Shown one piece after another: positions 1-7,514 of a stretch of 64,000 nucleotides of DNA. This stretch comes from an uncultured Clostridiaceae bacterium (lineage in GTDB: Bacteria; Bacillota; Clostridia; Clostridiales; Clostridiaceae). The stretch's first letter is position 1; the number at the start of each line of letters is the position of its first letter. The DNA lies in NCBI GenBank assembly GCA_946405135.1, contig CAMJGD010000005.1, forward strand, positions 62,001 to 126,000, written 5' to 3'. The notes under the pieces were generated by a model that was given only the letters and a program-made list of their open reading frames with translations, was not told where the DNA came from and ran no database searches. The position numbers and the translations under genes are program-made.

Positions 1-437
1 ATCTTATGGCCTTAGGAGCTGCTTTGACTTGGGTACTTTACAATATTGTTACCAGCAAATTTAAAGGAAATTATAAAAGTATTACTATTACTGCTTATCA
101 GGCTATATGGGGAACTATATTTTTAAGTCCTTCTTTAATTTGGGGAAAGCCTGCCATGCCTTCACCTTTAGCTATAGCCAATATATTATATTTAGCCGTA
201 TTTTGCTCTTTTATTGCTTATGTGATATACATATACTGTTTAAAAGCATTAGGTGCTACGGTTATAACTACATACATAAACCTTCAACCAATAGTAAGTC
301 TAATTGCAGCAGCTCTAATTCTTAAGGAACATATAACAATATGGCAGATAATAGGAAGCATAATAATAATAAGCGGGGTATTTTTGGTAAACCTAGATGA
401 AAAGTTTGATAGAGAAAAATTTAAAGAAAGCATATAA
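1..437 (+). CDS. EamA/DMT-family transporter, C-terminal part (gene runs off the left edge)
   Basis: The open frame continues upstream of the first in-window ATG (position 6), so this is the 3' end of a longer gene. About 145 residues remain, with roughly five hydrophobic segments, matching the second EamA repeat of ten-helix drug/metabolite exporters. The motif ALGATVITTYINLQPIVS, where a helix ends just before a conserved proline, is typical of the family. The tail is short and charged. Substrate cannot be told. A bidirectional hairpin follows directly. Confidence 0.8.
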   Translation, partial: LMALGAALTWVLYNIVTSKFKGNYKSITITAYQAIWGTIFLSPSLIWGKPAMPSPLAIANILYLAVFCSFIAYVIYIYCLKALGATVITTYINLQPIVSLIAAALILKEHITIWQIIGSIIIISGVFLVNLDEKFDREKFKESI

Positions 438-438
438 A

Positions 439-475
439 AAAATTAGGGTATCTATAAAAGATTCCCTAATTTTCT
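439..475. terminator. Bidirectional terminator between convergent genes
   Basis: Arms at 439-448 (AAAATTAGGG) and 464-473 (CCCTAATTTT) pair, with a short inner extension. T-rich on one strand and A-rich on the other, so it can serve both the EamA gene and the convergent carboxypeptidase gene. Confidence 0.85.
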
Positions 476-490
476 ATATGTGCATTAATT

Positions 491-1753
491 TTAATATCTT
501 CTTCTTTTTCTTTTGGAAGCTTTGCTTATCATAGCTAGTACAAAAATTATTAATGCAATAACAGCTATTGAAATAACTCCAGATAATACATAAGTTAGAG
601 TATTAGCTTTTACTATATCATTTTTTGATACTGTAGTATATAAATCATAGGATTTAGAGTAATTTCTCTCACTGACTGTTAAAGTACCAGCTTTAGCATT
701 AGCTTGGAGTTTCCAAGGATTGATATTTTCAGCTTTTACTTTTTTAGTAGTTTCTTTTTTATTTATTTCATTTTCATAATATTCTACGTCTTCTTTTACC
801 ATAAGAGGTACTTCTATAGTCTTTTCAGGACCAAAGAATTTAAATAATTTATATTTTGCATTAAGAGTTTCTACTTTTGTATCTTTTTTTATAAGAGGTA
901 CCTTTTTAGCTTCATAACTCCAGTTAATTATTTTTTCCATATCATTAAATACAAAAGTATCATTTAGATCATAAATAGATTTCATAACTACGCCTACCAT
1001 AGGTCTTCCGCTTCTTTCAAATATAGCAACCAGGCATTTTCCTGCAGGAGTTGTATATCCTGTTTTACCTCCGACGCAGCCATCTTTTCCAAGAATTTTA
1101 TTTCTATTTTCCACTATTATTATTGTACCAGCAGAGGTTTTTATGGTATCTTTTTTTGTACCCATTATTTCTTTTACCCAAGGATTTTCGTAAGCGGTTT
1201 TTCCAAGTACTGATAGATCATAAGCTGTGGTATAGTGTTCTTGATCATGCAGCCCATTGGCTGTGACAAAATGTGTGTTTTTTAAATTTAACTTTTTAGC
1301 TTTATCATTCATCATTTTAATGAATGAATCCACATTTCCTCCCACATTGTCTGCTACCATATAAGCACAGTCATTTGCAGAAAAGAGAAGTAAAGCTTTC
1401 ATTACATCATTAGCGCTCATAGTTTCGCCTATCTGCATAGGATGTATGTTAGTGTTTAATGAATATTCAGGCTGCTTTTTTGCACTTTCAGTGTATTTTA
1501 GCGTATCATTTTTTTGCTTATTTTCAGCTAAAAGAATAGCAGTCATAAGTTTTGTAGTACTTGCAGGGTACATTTTTTCATCTGCACTTTTTGCATAGAT
1601 TATTTCTCCCGTTGATAGATCCATAGTTAAGGCTGCTTTACCATTTATATCTGGTAATTTAACTTCGTCGGCTTTTGCTTTAATTAATGTTGGACTTAAC
1701 ACTGTTAGAGAAAGTGCTAAGGCTATTGTAGAAAAAATTTTACTCTTTTTCAA
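491..1753 (-). CDS. dacF: D-alanyl-D-alanine carboxypeptidase (DacF / PBP5 type)
   Basis: Serine-type penicillin-binding protein that trims the terminal D-Ala from peptidoglycan pentapeptides outside the membrane. A TTG start at 1753 (MKKSK...) lies about 8 bases after AAGGTGGGG and gives 420 aa; the longer frame from 1768 overlaps that site. A signal peptide covers about residues 1-30. The S11 triad is complete: STTK (Ser about 65), SAND, and KTGYT. A C-terminal beta-sheet domain (PBP5_C) and then a transmembrane helix with a very basic tail (KASKRKRRRY) anchor it. A monocistronic unit facing the EamA gene. Family assignment is secure; the choice between dacF and dacA or dacB names is not. 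Confidence 0.93.
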   Translation of the reverse strand: MKKSKIFSTIALALSLTVLSPTLIKAKADEVKLPDINGKAALTMDLSTGEIIYAKSADEKMYPASTTKLMTAILLAENKQKNDTLKYTESAKKQPEYSLNTNIHPMQIGETMSANDVMKALLLFSANDCAYMVADNVGGNVDSFIKMMNDKAKKLNLKNTHFVTANGLHDQEHYTTAYDLSVLGKTAYENPWVKEIMGTKKDTIKTSAGTIIIVENRNKILGKDGCVGGKTGYTTPAGKCLVAIFERSGRPMVGVVMKSIYDLNDTFVFNDMEKIINWSYEAKKVPLIKKDTKVETLNAKYKLFKFFGPEKTIEVPLMVKEDVEYYENEINKKETTKKVKAENINPWKLQANAKAGTLTVSERNYSKSYDLYTTVSKNDIVKANTLTYVLSGVISIAVIALIIFVLAMISKASKRKRRRY

Positions 1754-1926
1754 AATGTACTTCCCCACCTTTTAATAATTTATTTTTTCATTTATTATAA
1801 AATGTTATAATAAATTTATAAAAATTATGATATAAACAAACTATTTTTAGTATATCATTAAAGGTTTTTTAGGACAACTACCTTATTATTTTTAGATTAT
1901 AATAATGTGTTTGAGGAGCTGATTTT

Positions 1927-2541
1927 TTGACAAGTGATTACGTTAAAAATGTGTTTTTTCATAGAAAGCCTAAGCTTATAGGTGAATACAAAAAGAGCGC
2001 AGTGATGATCCTGATACAGGAAGAACAAGATGAACTTTATATAATATTTGAAGTAAGGTCATTAAAATTAAGACATCAGCCTGGAGATATATGTTTACCT
2101 GGTGGAAAAATTGAGGAAAGAGAAACGCCTAAAGAAGCTGCTATTAGAGAAACCTGTGAAGAACTTAATATAACTTATGAAGATATTGAATATATAGGAG
2201 AAATGGATTATCTAGTAACCCCCTATGGAGCAATTATCTACCCCTTTATCGCTAAATTAAAGATCAGTAATTTGATTCCTAATAAAGATGAAGTAGATCA
2301 TATATTTAAGGTTCCCATAAACTTTTTCTTAGAGTATGAACCTAAATATTATGCTATGGACATAGGACCAATTTCTATAGAAGATTTTCCTTTCCATTTA
2401 ATAAATAACGGTAAGGAGTATAAATTTTCAAAAGGGGTTTTAAATCAGTATTTTTATATTTATAAGAATCATGTTATATGGGGATTTACTGCAAGAATCA
2501 TTAAAGCTTTTACAGATATACTAAAGTATTATAATATATAG
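1927..2541 (+). CDS. Nudix hydrolase, probable coenzyme A pyrophosphatase
   Basis: 204 aa with a TTG start at 1927 placed 8 bases after TGAGGAG. The Nudix box is present as G-x5-E-x7-RETCEE, but the usual Gly before the last hydrophobic residue is Asn (EELNI). Just upstream, RSLKLRHQPGDICLPGG matches the UPF0035 motif (LRxHxGxxxFPGG) that marks the CoA-pyrophosphatase subgroup (NudL/YeaB), which splits CoA into 4'-phosphopantetheine and 3',5'-ADP. Substrate is inferred from that motif only. It stands alone between two terminators. Confidence 0.85.
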   Translation: MTSDYVKNVFFHRKPKLIGEYKKSAVMILIQEEQDELYIIFEVRSLKLRHQPGDICLPGGKIEERETPKEAAIRETCEELNITYEDIEYIGEMDYLVTPYGAIIYPFIAKLKISNLIPNKDEVDHIFKVPINFFLEYEPKYYAMDIGPISIEDFPFHLINNGKEYKFSKGVLNQYFYIYKNHVIWGFTARIIKAFTDILKYYNI

Positions 2542-2545
2542 CAAA

Positions 2546-2604
2546 AAAGAAAGGCTTGGATTTGGATATAGAATTATATTCAAATTCAAGCCTTTCTTTG
2601 TTTT
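2546..2604. terminator. Bidirectional terminator
   Basis: Long inverted repeat, arms 2546-2564 and 2581-2599 (AAAGAAAGGCTTG paired with CAAGCCTTTCTTT plus five further pairs), T-rich on the + side. It lies between the convergent Nudix gene and the membrane-protein gene. Confidence 0.88.
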
Positions 2605-2611
2605 ATATAAG

Positions 2612-2953
2612 TTAAGCTTTTGACCTTTTATAGCTAAATATAAAGGAACTGATTATTATAACAGTAGCATATATAAAAGGCACAAATATTGATAGGAGAG
2701 CTGCTCCATAAAAATATTTTAGATATATAAAAATTGCTATGGACAGTATTGCCCAAAATGTAAATAGATAAGCCATTTTTTTGTTAGAATTTCTCCAAGT
2801 CTCTGCATCTTTCATATTTCCTACTATTTGGTCACGATATTTGCTTCCTTTAGATGTTCCATTTACTATGAAATAAAAATATAATGCAGCAATTATAGAA
2901 AGAACTCCTATAATCAAGAATGCATAAGATAAAGATACACTGGTTATGTACAT
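2612..2953 (-). CDS. Small integral membrane protein of unknown function
   Basis: I do not recognise a family. The protein is about 113 aa with three hydrophobic segments: the first about 20 residues after the start, the second and third as a close pair near the C-terminus. They are separated by a polar loop containing KGSKYRDQIVGNMKDAETWRNS. The ATG at 2953 is chosen because GGAGGTG lies about 11 bases upstream; an ATG at 2989 would add 12 residues (MKLNFTGGADVF) but has only a weak AGG next to it. No signal peptide cleavage site is obvious. Single gene, divergent from the LUD gene. Confidence 0.6.
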   Translation of the reverse strand: MYITSVSLSYAFLIIGVLSIIAALYFYFIVNGTSKGSKYRDQIVGNMKDAETWRNSNKKMAYLFTFWAILSIAIFIYLKYFYGAALLSIFVPFIYATVIIISSFIFSYKRSKA

Positions 2954-3178
2954 AAAAACATCAGCACCTCCGGTAAAATTTAATTTCATAACCTAGTATA
3001 TCCATTTTAAATCATATATATTTATTTTAATTAAACTATTTTTTATAATAATGATAATCTTTCAATAATCTTAATTAGCTTATCTATTTTAAAATTATGT
3101 AATTATAAATAGTAATTAGTAAGCTAAAATTATATAATAAGAATTAACAAATACATTTATGTAAGATGGAGGAAAGTT

Positions 3179-3817
3179 ATGGATATTAATAAAATGCATA
3201 ATGAAATTTTAGGAAATAAAGTTGTAGAGGCTTTAAAAGAAAATTATTTTGATGCGATATATTTTGAAGATTCACTGCAGGCTAAACAATATATATTAGA
3301 TAACCTGAAACAAGGTATGAAGGTAGCCTTTGGAGGTTCTATGACCATAAAATCTATGGGGATAAAAGAGGAAGCTGCAAAAAAGAAGTGTGTAATATTA
3401 GACCATGGAGAAGCTTCTCTAACACCACAAGAAAAATTACAAGTGATGAGGCAAGAACTCATAAGTGATGTTTTTTTATGTAGCAGTAATGCGATAACTT
3501 TACAGGGTGAACTTGTTAATATTGATGGAGCAGGAAATAGAGTTGCTGCTATGACTTTTGGACCAGAAAAGGTAATTATAGTAGCAGGCATAAATAAAAT
3601 AGTTATGGATGAAGATGAAGCTTTTAAGAGAATTAAACGAATTGCCTGTCCTAAAAATAATATTAGATTAGAAAAACCAAATCCATGTACAAAAGCTGGG
3701 GTTTGTGTTGATTGTAAGTCTCAAAGCAGAATATGCAGAGTTTACTCAGTAATAAAAAGAAGACCTTCCCGTTCAAATATGACTATAATAGTAGTAGGAG
3801 AAAATTTAGGATATTAA
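3179..3817 (+). CDS. LUD-domain protein (LutC/DUF162 family)
   Basis: 212 aa, ATG preceded by GGAGGA. The central part (VAFGGSMTIKSMGI, DVFLCSSNAITLQGELVNIDGAGNRVAA, FGPEKVIIVAGINKIV; about residues 45-145) is the LUD fold found in lactate-utilisation proteins LutB and LutC. The C-terminus carries CTKAGVCVDCKSQSRICR, with five cysteines in about 20 residues, a metal-binding-looking element frequent in stand-alone clostridial LUD proteins. There is no lutA or lutB beside it, so a role in lactate oxidation cannot be claimed. It precedes the B12 riboswitch but is separated from it by about 60 bases and probably by its own promoter. Confidence 0.82.
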   Translation: MDINKMHNEILGNKVVEALKENYFDAIYFEDSLQAKQYILDNLKQGMKVAFGGSMTIKSMGIKEEAAKKKCVILDHGEASLTPQEKLQVMRQELISDVFLCSSNAITLQGELVNIDGAGNRVAAMTFGPEKVIIVAGINKIVMDEDEAFKRIKRIACPKNNIRLEKPNPCTKAGVCVDCKSQSRICRVYSVIKRRPSRSNMTIIVVGENLGY

Positions 3818-3873
3818 GCATATATATTAGCTAGTAGTCTTAAAAAGTATGTAAATAATAAAATATTTGCAGG

Positions 3874-3902
3874 TTGAATATTTTGATAAATAATGTTAAT
3901 CT
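3874..3902 (+). promoter_or_regulatory. Candidate sigma-A promoter for the cobalamin-riboswitch operon
   Basis: TTGAAT (3874-3879), a 17-base spacer and TAATCT (3897-3902), ending about 25 bases before the riboswitch P1 arm. Fair match; sequence-only call. Confidence 0.5.
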
Positions 3903-3924
3903 ATAAATGAAATAAAATTAAATA

Positions 3925-4080
3925 ACATGGATTATATGAGGGAATGCGGTTAGAATCCGCAGCAGCCCCCGCTACTGTAGGCATGGACAAATGATTGTTA
4001 ATCCACTCAATGAAAACAAAGCATTGGGGAAGGTGATCAGGAGGAAGAAGTGCAAGCCAGGATATCTTATATAATCTTAT
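3925..4080 (+). promoter_or_regulatory. Cobalamin (B12) riboswitch aptamer
   Basis: The core GAATGCGGTTAGAATCCGC followed by AGCAGCCCCCGCTACTGT, and the B12 box GCAAGCCAGGAT, are the hallmark conserved blocks of cobalamin aptamers. P1 is visible as GATTATATGAG (3930-3940) pairing with CTTATATAATC (4066-4076). It sits upstream of the ECF transporter operon and is expected to switch it off when adenosyl- or other cobalamin binds. Ligand class is inferred from the consensus. Confidence 0.95.
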
Positions 4081-4137
4081 GGAAAGTGGACTACCTTCGG
4101 AGGGAAGGTGAGGGTTTGCATTAATTTTGAATCTTTA

Positions 4138-4161
4138 CCGGACCTTTAGGTTCGGTTTTTT
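4138..4161 (+). terminator. Intrinsic terminator, likely riboswitch expression platform
   Basis: CCGGACC-TTTA-GGTTCGG followed by six T (4156-4161). Located about 60 bases after the aptamer and 100 bases before the first transporter gene. Upstream, TGCAAGCC in the B12 box (4051-4058) can pair with GGTTTGCA (4113-4120), offering an alternative fold. Confidence 0.8.
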
Positions 4162-4204
4162 GTTTAAGTGAGACTCCAAACTTTATATTTGGTCAGTCGA
4201 ACTT

Positions 4205-4240
4205 ACACCTACGTAATGAAATGGAGTAGGTGTTTCATTT
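4205..4240 (+). terminator. Second leader hairpin before the ECF operon
   Basis: ACACCTAC (4205-4212) pairs with GTAGGTGT (4226-4233), followed by TTCATTT. The T tract is interrupted, so this may be a weak terminator or a translation-control element 20 bases ahead of the ribosome binding site. Confidence 0.45.
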
Positions 4241-4259
4241 ATGTAAAAGGTGAGGTTTT

Positions 4260-5132
4260 ATGGATAGAAATGATGATTTTCATGTGCTTAGTGCAGTAAC
4301 TATTAATATTGCTTTTATGATAATAGCTTTTTTAAATGATAATCCATCCATTATTTTATCTGCATTAGTTTGGTCATTATCTTTGCTTTGGGTTTATGGA
4401 GAAAAGCAGAAGATAAAAAAAGGCTTCATTTATTTTATACCAATTGCTATGGTAACAGCAATTATTAACATTATTTTTGTGAACTCTGGCAGTCACCAGT
4501 TGTTTACTATATTTAATAAGCAAGTTACACTAGAATCTATAGTTTATTCAATAATAATGTGTTTGAAGATACTTATTATAATATATGTTTTTATGGGTTT
4601 TAGCTCTATGTTAGATTCAGATAAAGCTGTTTCATACTTTTCTTCAAAAATGCCAAAATCAACTCTTACCATGCTTATAACCTTCAAACTTATTCCTAAT
4701 ATGAAAAATAGGGTAAAAGATTTAGAGGATATATATAGTTTAAGAGGAGTTGACTACCAATCTAAAGGCCTAAAATCTAAAATAAAGAGTCGTATTCCGG
4801 TATTATCTATACTTTTAGAAGACTCTTTAGAAAGCTCTTTTCATATTGCAGAAGCAGCTTATGTAAAAGGGTTTTTAAGCGGAAAAAGGAGCATATATGA
4901 CGAGCAGAAACTTAAAATTAAGGATGTTTTTATCATTATATATTCTATAGGAATTATAGTTTTATTTAGTATATTTAAAAATAAAGGTTTCATGAATTTT
5001 GAGATATATGATTCTTTAAATTTAAAGTATATATTTTCAAATCAATCTATGATTATTTGTGGTCTTATGCTGTTTATCACATTGTTTATATGCCTTTACA
5101 TTATTTTTACTAATTTTAGGAAGGATAAATAA
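4260..5132 (+). CDS. ecfT: ECF transporter T component (CbiQ/EcfT family transmembrane protein)
   Basis: 290 aa, ATG preceded by AAAGGTGAGG. Hydrophobic helices lie near residues 10-70, 85-115, 220-240 and 265-285. Cytoplasmic coupling elements typical of EcfT are visible: SLRGVDY and, about 40 residues later, AAYVKGF, which correspond to the two Ala-Arg-Gly-like motifs contacting the ATPases. It is the scaffold linking the S component to the ATPases. It begins an operon controlled by the B12 riboswitch and ends two bases before the ATPase gene. Dedicated rather than shared use is inferred from the complete T-A-A-S set. Confidence 0.88.
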   Translation: MDRNDDFHVLSAVTINIAFMIIAFLNDNPSIILSALVWSLSLLWVYGEKQKIKKGFIYFIPIAMVTAIINIIFVNSGSHQLFTIFNKQVTLESIVYSIIMCLKILIIIYVFMGFSSMLDSDKAVSYFSSKMPKSTLTMLITFKLIPNMKNRVKDLEDIYSLRGVDYQSKGLKSKIKSRIPVLSILLEDSLESSFHIAEAAYVKGFLSGKRSIYDEQKLKIKDVFIIIYSIGIIVLFSIFKNKGFMNFEIYDSLNLKYIFSNQSMIICGLMLFITLFICLYIIFTNFRKDK

Positions 5133-5133
5133 T

Positions 5134-6813
5134 ATGGCTTATATAGAAATTTCAAATCTTAATTACAGCTATCCTTGTGAAGAAATTCAAGCGCTTAAAG
5201 ATATAAATATGCAGGTAGAAAAGGGAGAAATAATACTTATAGTAGGTAAGTCAGGTTCTGGAAAGTCTACCTTAGGAAGGTGCATATCTTCATCTATACC
5301 CAATTTCTATGGAGGCACTATAGGTGGAGAAGTAAGAATAAATGGGAAAAATATTAAAGAGTTATCTAGATATGAAATGGCTAAAGAAGTGACTATGGTT
5401 TTTCAAGATCCTGAAAAGCAGCTCATGATGAATAAAGTTCATAGAGAGATAGCTTTTGGACTAGAAAATGTAGGTGTAAATTCAGAAGAAATAAAGAGAA
5501 GAGTTTGGGAAGCACTACAATTTTCTAATATATTAGATATCGCTTATAGAGATATAAGTTCTTTGTCAGGTGGACAAAAGCAAAAGGTAGCAATAGCTTC
5601 TGCCATAGCTTTTATGCCTAACTGCATAATAATGGATGAACCTTTGTCGCAGCTGGATCCAGCTTCTGCAGAAGAGGTAATGGCATTTGTAAAAAAAATA
5701 AATGAAGAGTTAGGTATTACTATAATAATTATTGAACAGAGAATAGAAAAATGGTTTGATCTGGCAGAAAAAATAGCAGTCATGGATAAGGGCAGCATGC
5801 TTTTTTATGGAACAAAGGAAGAAATATATAGAGAAAAATCTATTGATTTTATACCCATGTATTTAAAAGTAATAAGAGACTTAAATATAGAGAGTTGTCC
5901 TAAGAACATAAAAGAAGCAAGAAATATTATAAATTCTAAATTTAAAACTGAAGATATTTATGAAAAAAACTGCAAAGAAAAAAAATCCTCTGAAAAAAAC
6001 TTTATAAAAAGCATATTTACTAAAGAAAAAGAAGAGAATACAGCTTTAAAGCTGCAAGGAGTAGGTTTTAATTATGGACACATAGAAGCTTTAAAAGATT
6101 TAAATTTATCTATAAATAAAGGAGAATTTTGCTGCATTTTAGGACCCAATGGTGCGGGAAAGAGCACTCTGCTAAAGAGTATAATGAAACTTTTGGATTT
6201 TAATGGAAACATAAAGTGCTTTAATAAAGATTTAAGCAAGATGAATAGGCTAGATATAGGGAAAAGTATTGCTTATGTATCACAAAATCCTAATGATTAT
6301 ATTTCAAAAGAAACGGTGCATAAGGAGTTAAAATTTACATTGGATAACTATAATATAAAGGAGTTAAAGGTCATTGATGATGTTTTACAGGAACTAGGTA
6401 TACTTCATTTAAAACATAAAAATCCAAGGGATATAAGCGGAGGAGAAAGACAAAGGGTAGCTATAGCTTCTATGCTTGTATTAAATCCAGACATGATATT
6501 GCTAGATGAACCTACTAGAGGATTAGACGGAGAAAACAAAAAAAGATTGGGGGATACTCTTTTAAAAATAAATAAAAAGGGATGTACCATAATCCTTGTA
6601 ACTCATGATGTAGACTTTGCAGCAGAATATGCAGAAAGGTTTATACTCATGTTTGATGGAAGTATAGTAGCTGATGGAAATAGAAAAGAAATATTCAGCA
6701 GGGGAATATACTATAACACTGTTATCCATAAACTTTTTAAAGATGTGAATAAAAACATATATACTTTTAAGGATTTTAAATCCATTTTAAAAGTATATGA
6801 GGAGAGAATTTAA
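5134..6813 (+). CDS. ECF transporter ATPase with two fused ABC domains (EcfA-EcfA')
   Basis: 559 aa. The ATG at 5134 follows AGGAAGG; the longer frame from 5059 would overlap the T gene by 74 bases and lacks a site. First nucleotide-binding domain about residues 1-235: Walker A GKSGSGKST (about 38), signature LSGGQKQK, Walker B CIIMDEP. A charged Lys/Glu linker follows (about 265-300). Second domain about 300-530: Walker A GPNGAGKST, signature ISGGERQR, Walker B MILLDEP. Most Firmicutes encode the two ECF ATPases as separate genes, so the fusion is notable. It powers import through the T and S partners. The stop overlaps the next start (TAATG). Confidence 0.93.
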   Translation: MAYIEISNLNYSYPCEEIQALKDINMQVEKGEIILIVGKSGSGKSTLGRCISSSIPNFYGGTIGGEVRINGKNIKELSRYEMAKEVTMVFQDPEKQLMMNKVHREIAFGLENVGVNSEEIKRRVWEALQFSNILDIAYRDISSLSGGQKQKVAIASAIAFMPNCIIMDEPLSQLDPASAEEVMAFVKKINEELGITIIIIEQRIEKWFDLAEKIAVMDKGSMLFYGTKEEIYREKSIDFIPMYLKVIRDLNIESCPKNIKEARNIINSKFKTEDIYEKNCKEKKSSEKNFIKSIFTKEKEENTALKLQGVGFNYGHIEALKDLNLSINKGEFCCILGPNGAGKSTLLKSIMKLLDFNGNIKCFNKDLSKMNRLDIGKSIAYVSQNPNDYISKETVHKELKFTLDNYNIKELKVIDDVLQELGILHLKHKNPRDISGGERQRVAIASMLVLNPDMILLDEPTRGLDGENKKRLGDTLLKINKKGCTIILVTHDVDFAAEYAERFILMFDGSIVADGNRKEIFSRGIYYNTVIHKLFKDVNKNIYTFKDFKSILKVYEERI

Positions 6814-7499
6814 TGAAAAAACTGTATACAACTCTTTCTGCAGCTGCCATAATTTTACTCATATTAATAAATTTTAGAACTAAAGAGTATCATAAATTAT
6901 CTTTAATTATTACTTTAGGCGTATTTTTTATATTGCTTATGAGTTATTTGTACTTTGAAAAAAATGAAATGGGAACAAAAGAAATAGCTTTAATTGCTAC
7001 TTTAAGTGCCTTTGCTGCAGTAAGCAGAGTGCCTTTTGCAGCAATACCTAATGTGCAGCCTACTACATTTCTTGTAGCACTTTCAGGATATGTTTTTGGG
7101 AGCTATGAAGGGTTTCTTGTAGGTTCTACAGCTGCTTTTGTATCTAATATTTTTTTAGGTCAAGGTCCTTGGACTCCATGGCAGATGTTTGCCTGGGGGA
7201 TAGTGGGAGCAATCTCAGGACTTTTAGGAAAAAATGAAAAAAAGATGACTGTGGAAGCTTTTTCTATGGTATGTTTTCTATATGGATTTTTATTTGACTG
7301 GATAATGAATATTTGGCATGTACTAGGTTTTGTTCATCCTCTAAATATAAAAACTATAATGCTAGCATATCTTACAGGATTAAGTTTTGACATAATGCAT
7401 GCCCTTGGAAATTTTTTGTTTTCCATAGTGTTTTATGAAAATTTTTATAAGGTTCTTAAGCGGTTTAAATATAGGTTAAAAATCACCTATATAAAATAG
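6813..7499 (+). CDS. ECF transporter substrate-binding S component, predicted cobalamin-specific
   Basis: 228 aa, translationally coupled to the ATPase gene through TAATG. About six to seven hydrophobic helices fill the whole protein. The block ALSGYVFGSYEGFLVGSTAA and then GQGPWTPWQMFAWG are typical of an ECF S-component subfamily found with B12 riboswitches (CbrT-like). Specificity for cobalamin is inferred from the riboswitch and from the transcobalamin-like proteins encoded downstream, not from the S component alone. The C-terminus is basic and cytoplasmic. Confidence 0.85.
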   Translation: MKKLYTTLSAAAIILLILINFRTKEYHKLSLIITLGVFFILLMSYLYFEKNEMGTKEIALIATLSAFAAVSRVPFAAIPNVQPTTFLVALSGYVFGSYEGFLVGSTAAFVSNIFLGQGPWTPWQMFAWGIVGAISGLLGKNEKKMTVEAFSMVCFLYGFLFDWIMNIWHVLGFVHPLNIKTIMLAYLTGLSFDIMHALGNFLFSIVFYENFYKVLKRFKYRLKITYIK

Positions 7500-7514
7500 A
7501 TGGGAGGAATATAT

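Noticed and set aside
4051-4161. Idea that the B12 riboswitch controls the upstream LUD gene or an antisense RNA
   Set aside because: Aptamer orientation is + and it lies after the LUD stop; terminator and ECF genes downstream fit the usual arrangement.
5059-5133. N-terminal extension of the ECF ATPase (about 25 residues)
   Set aside because: It is the out-of-frame reading of the T-component 3' end; ATG 5134 has its own AGGAAGG site and starts the conserved domain.
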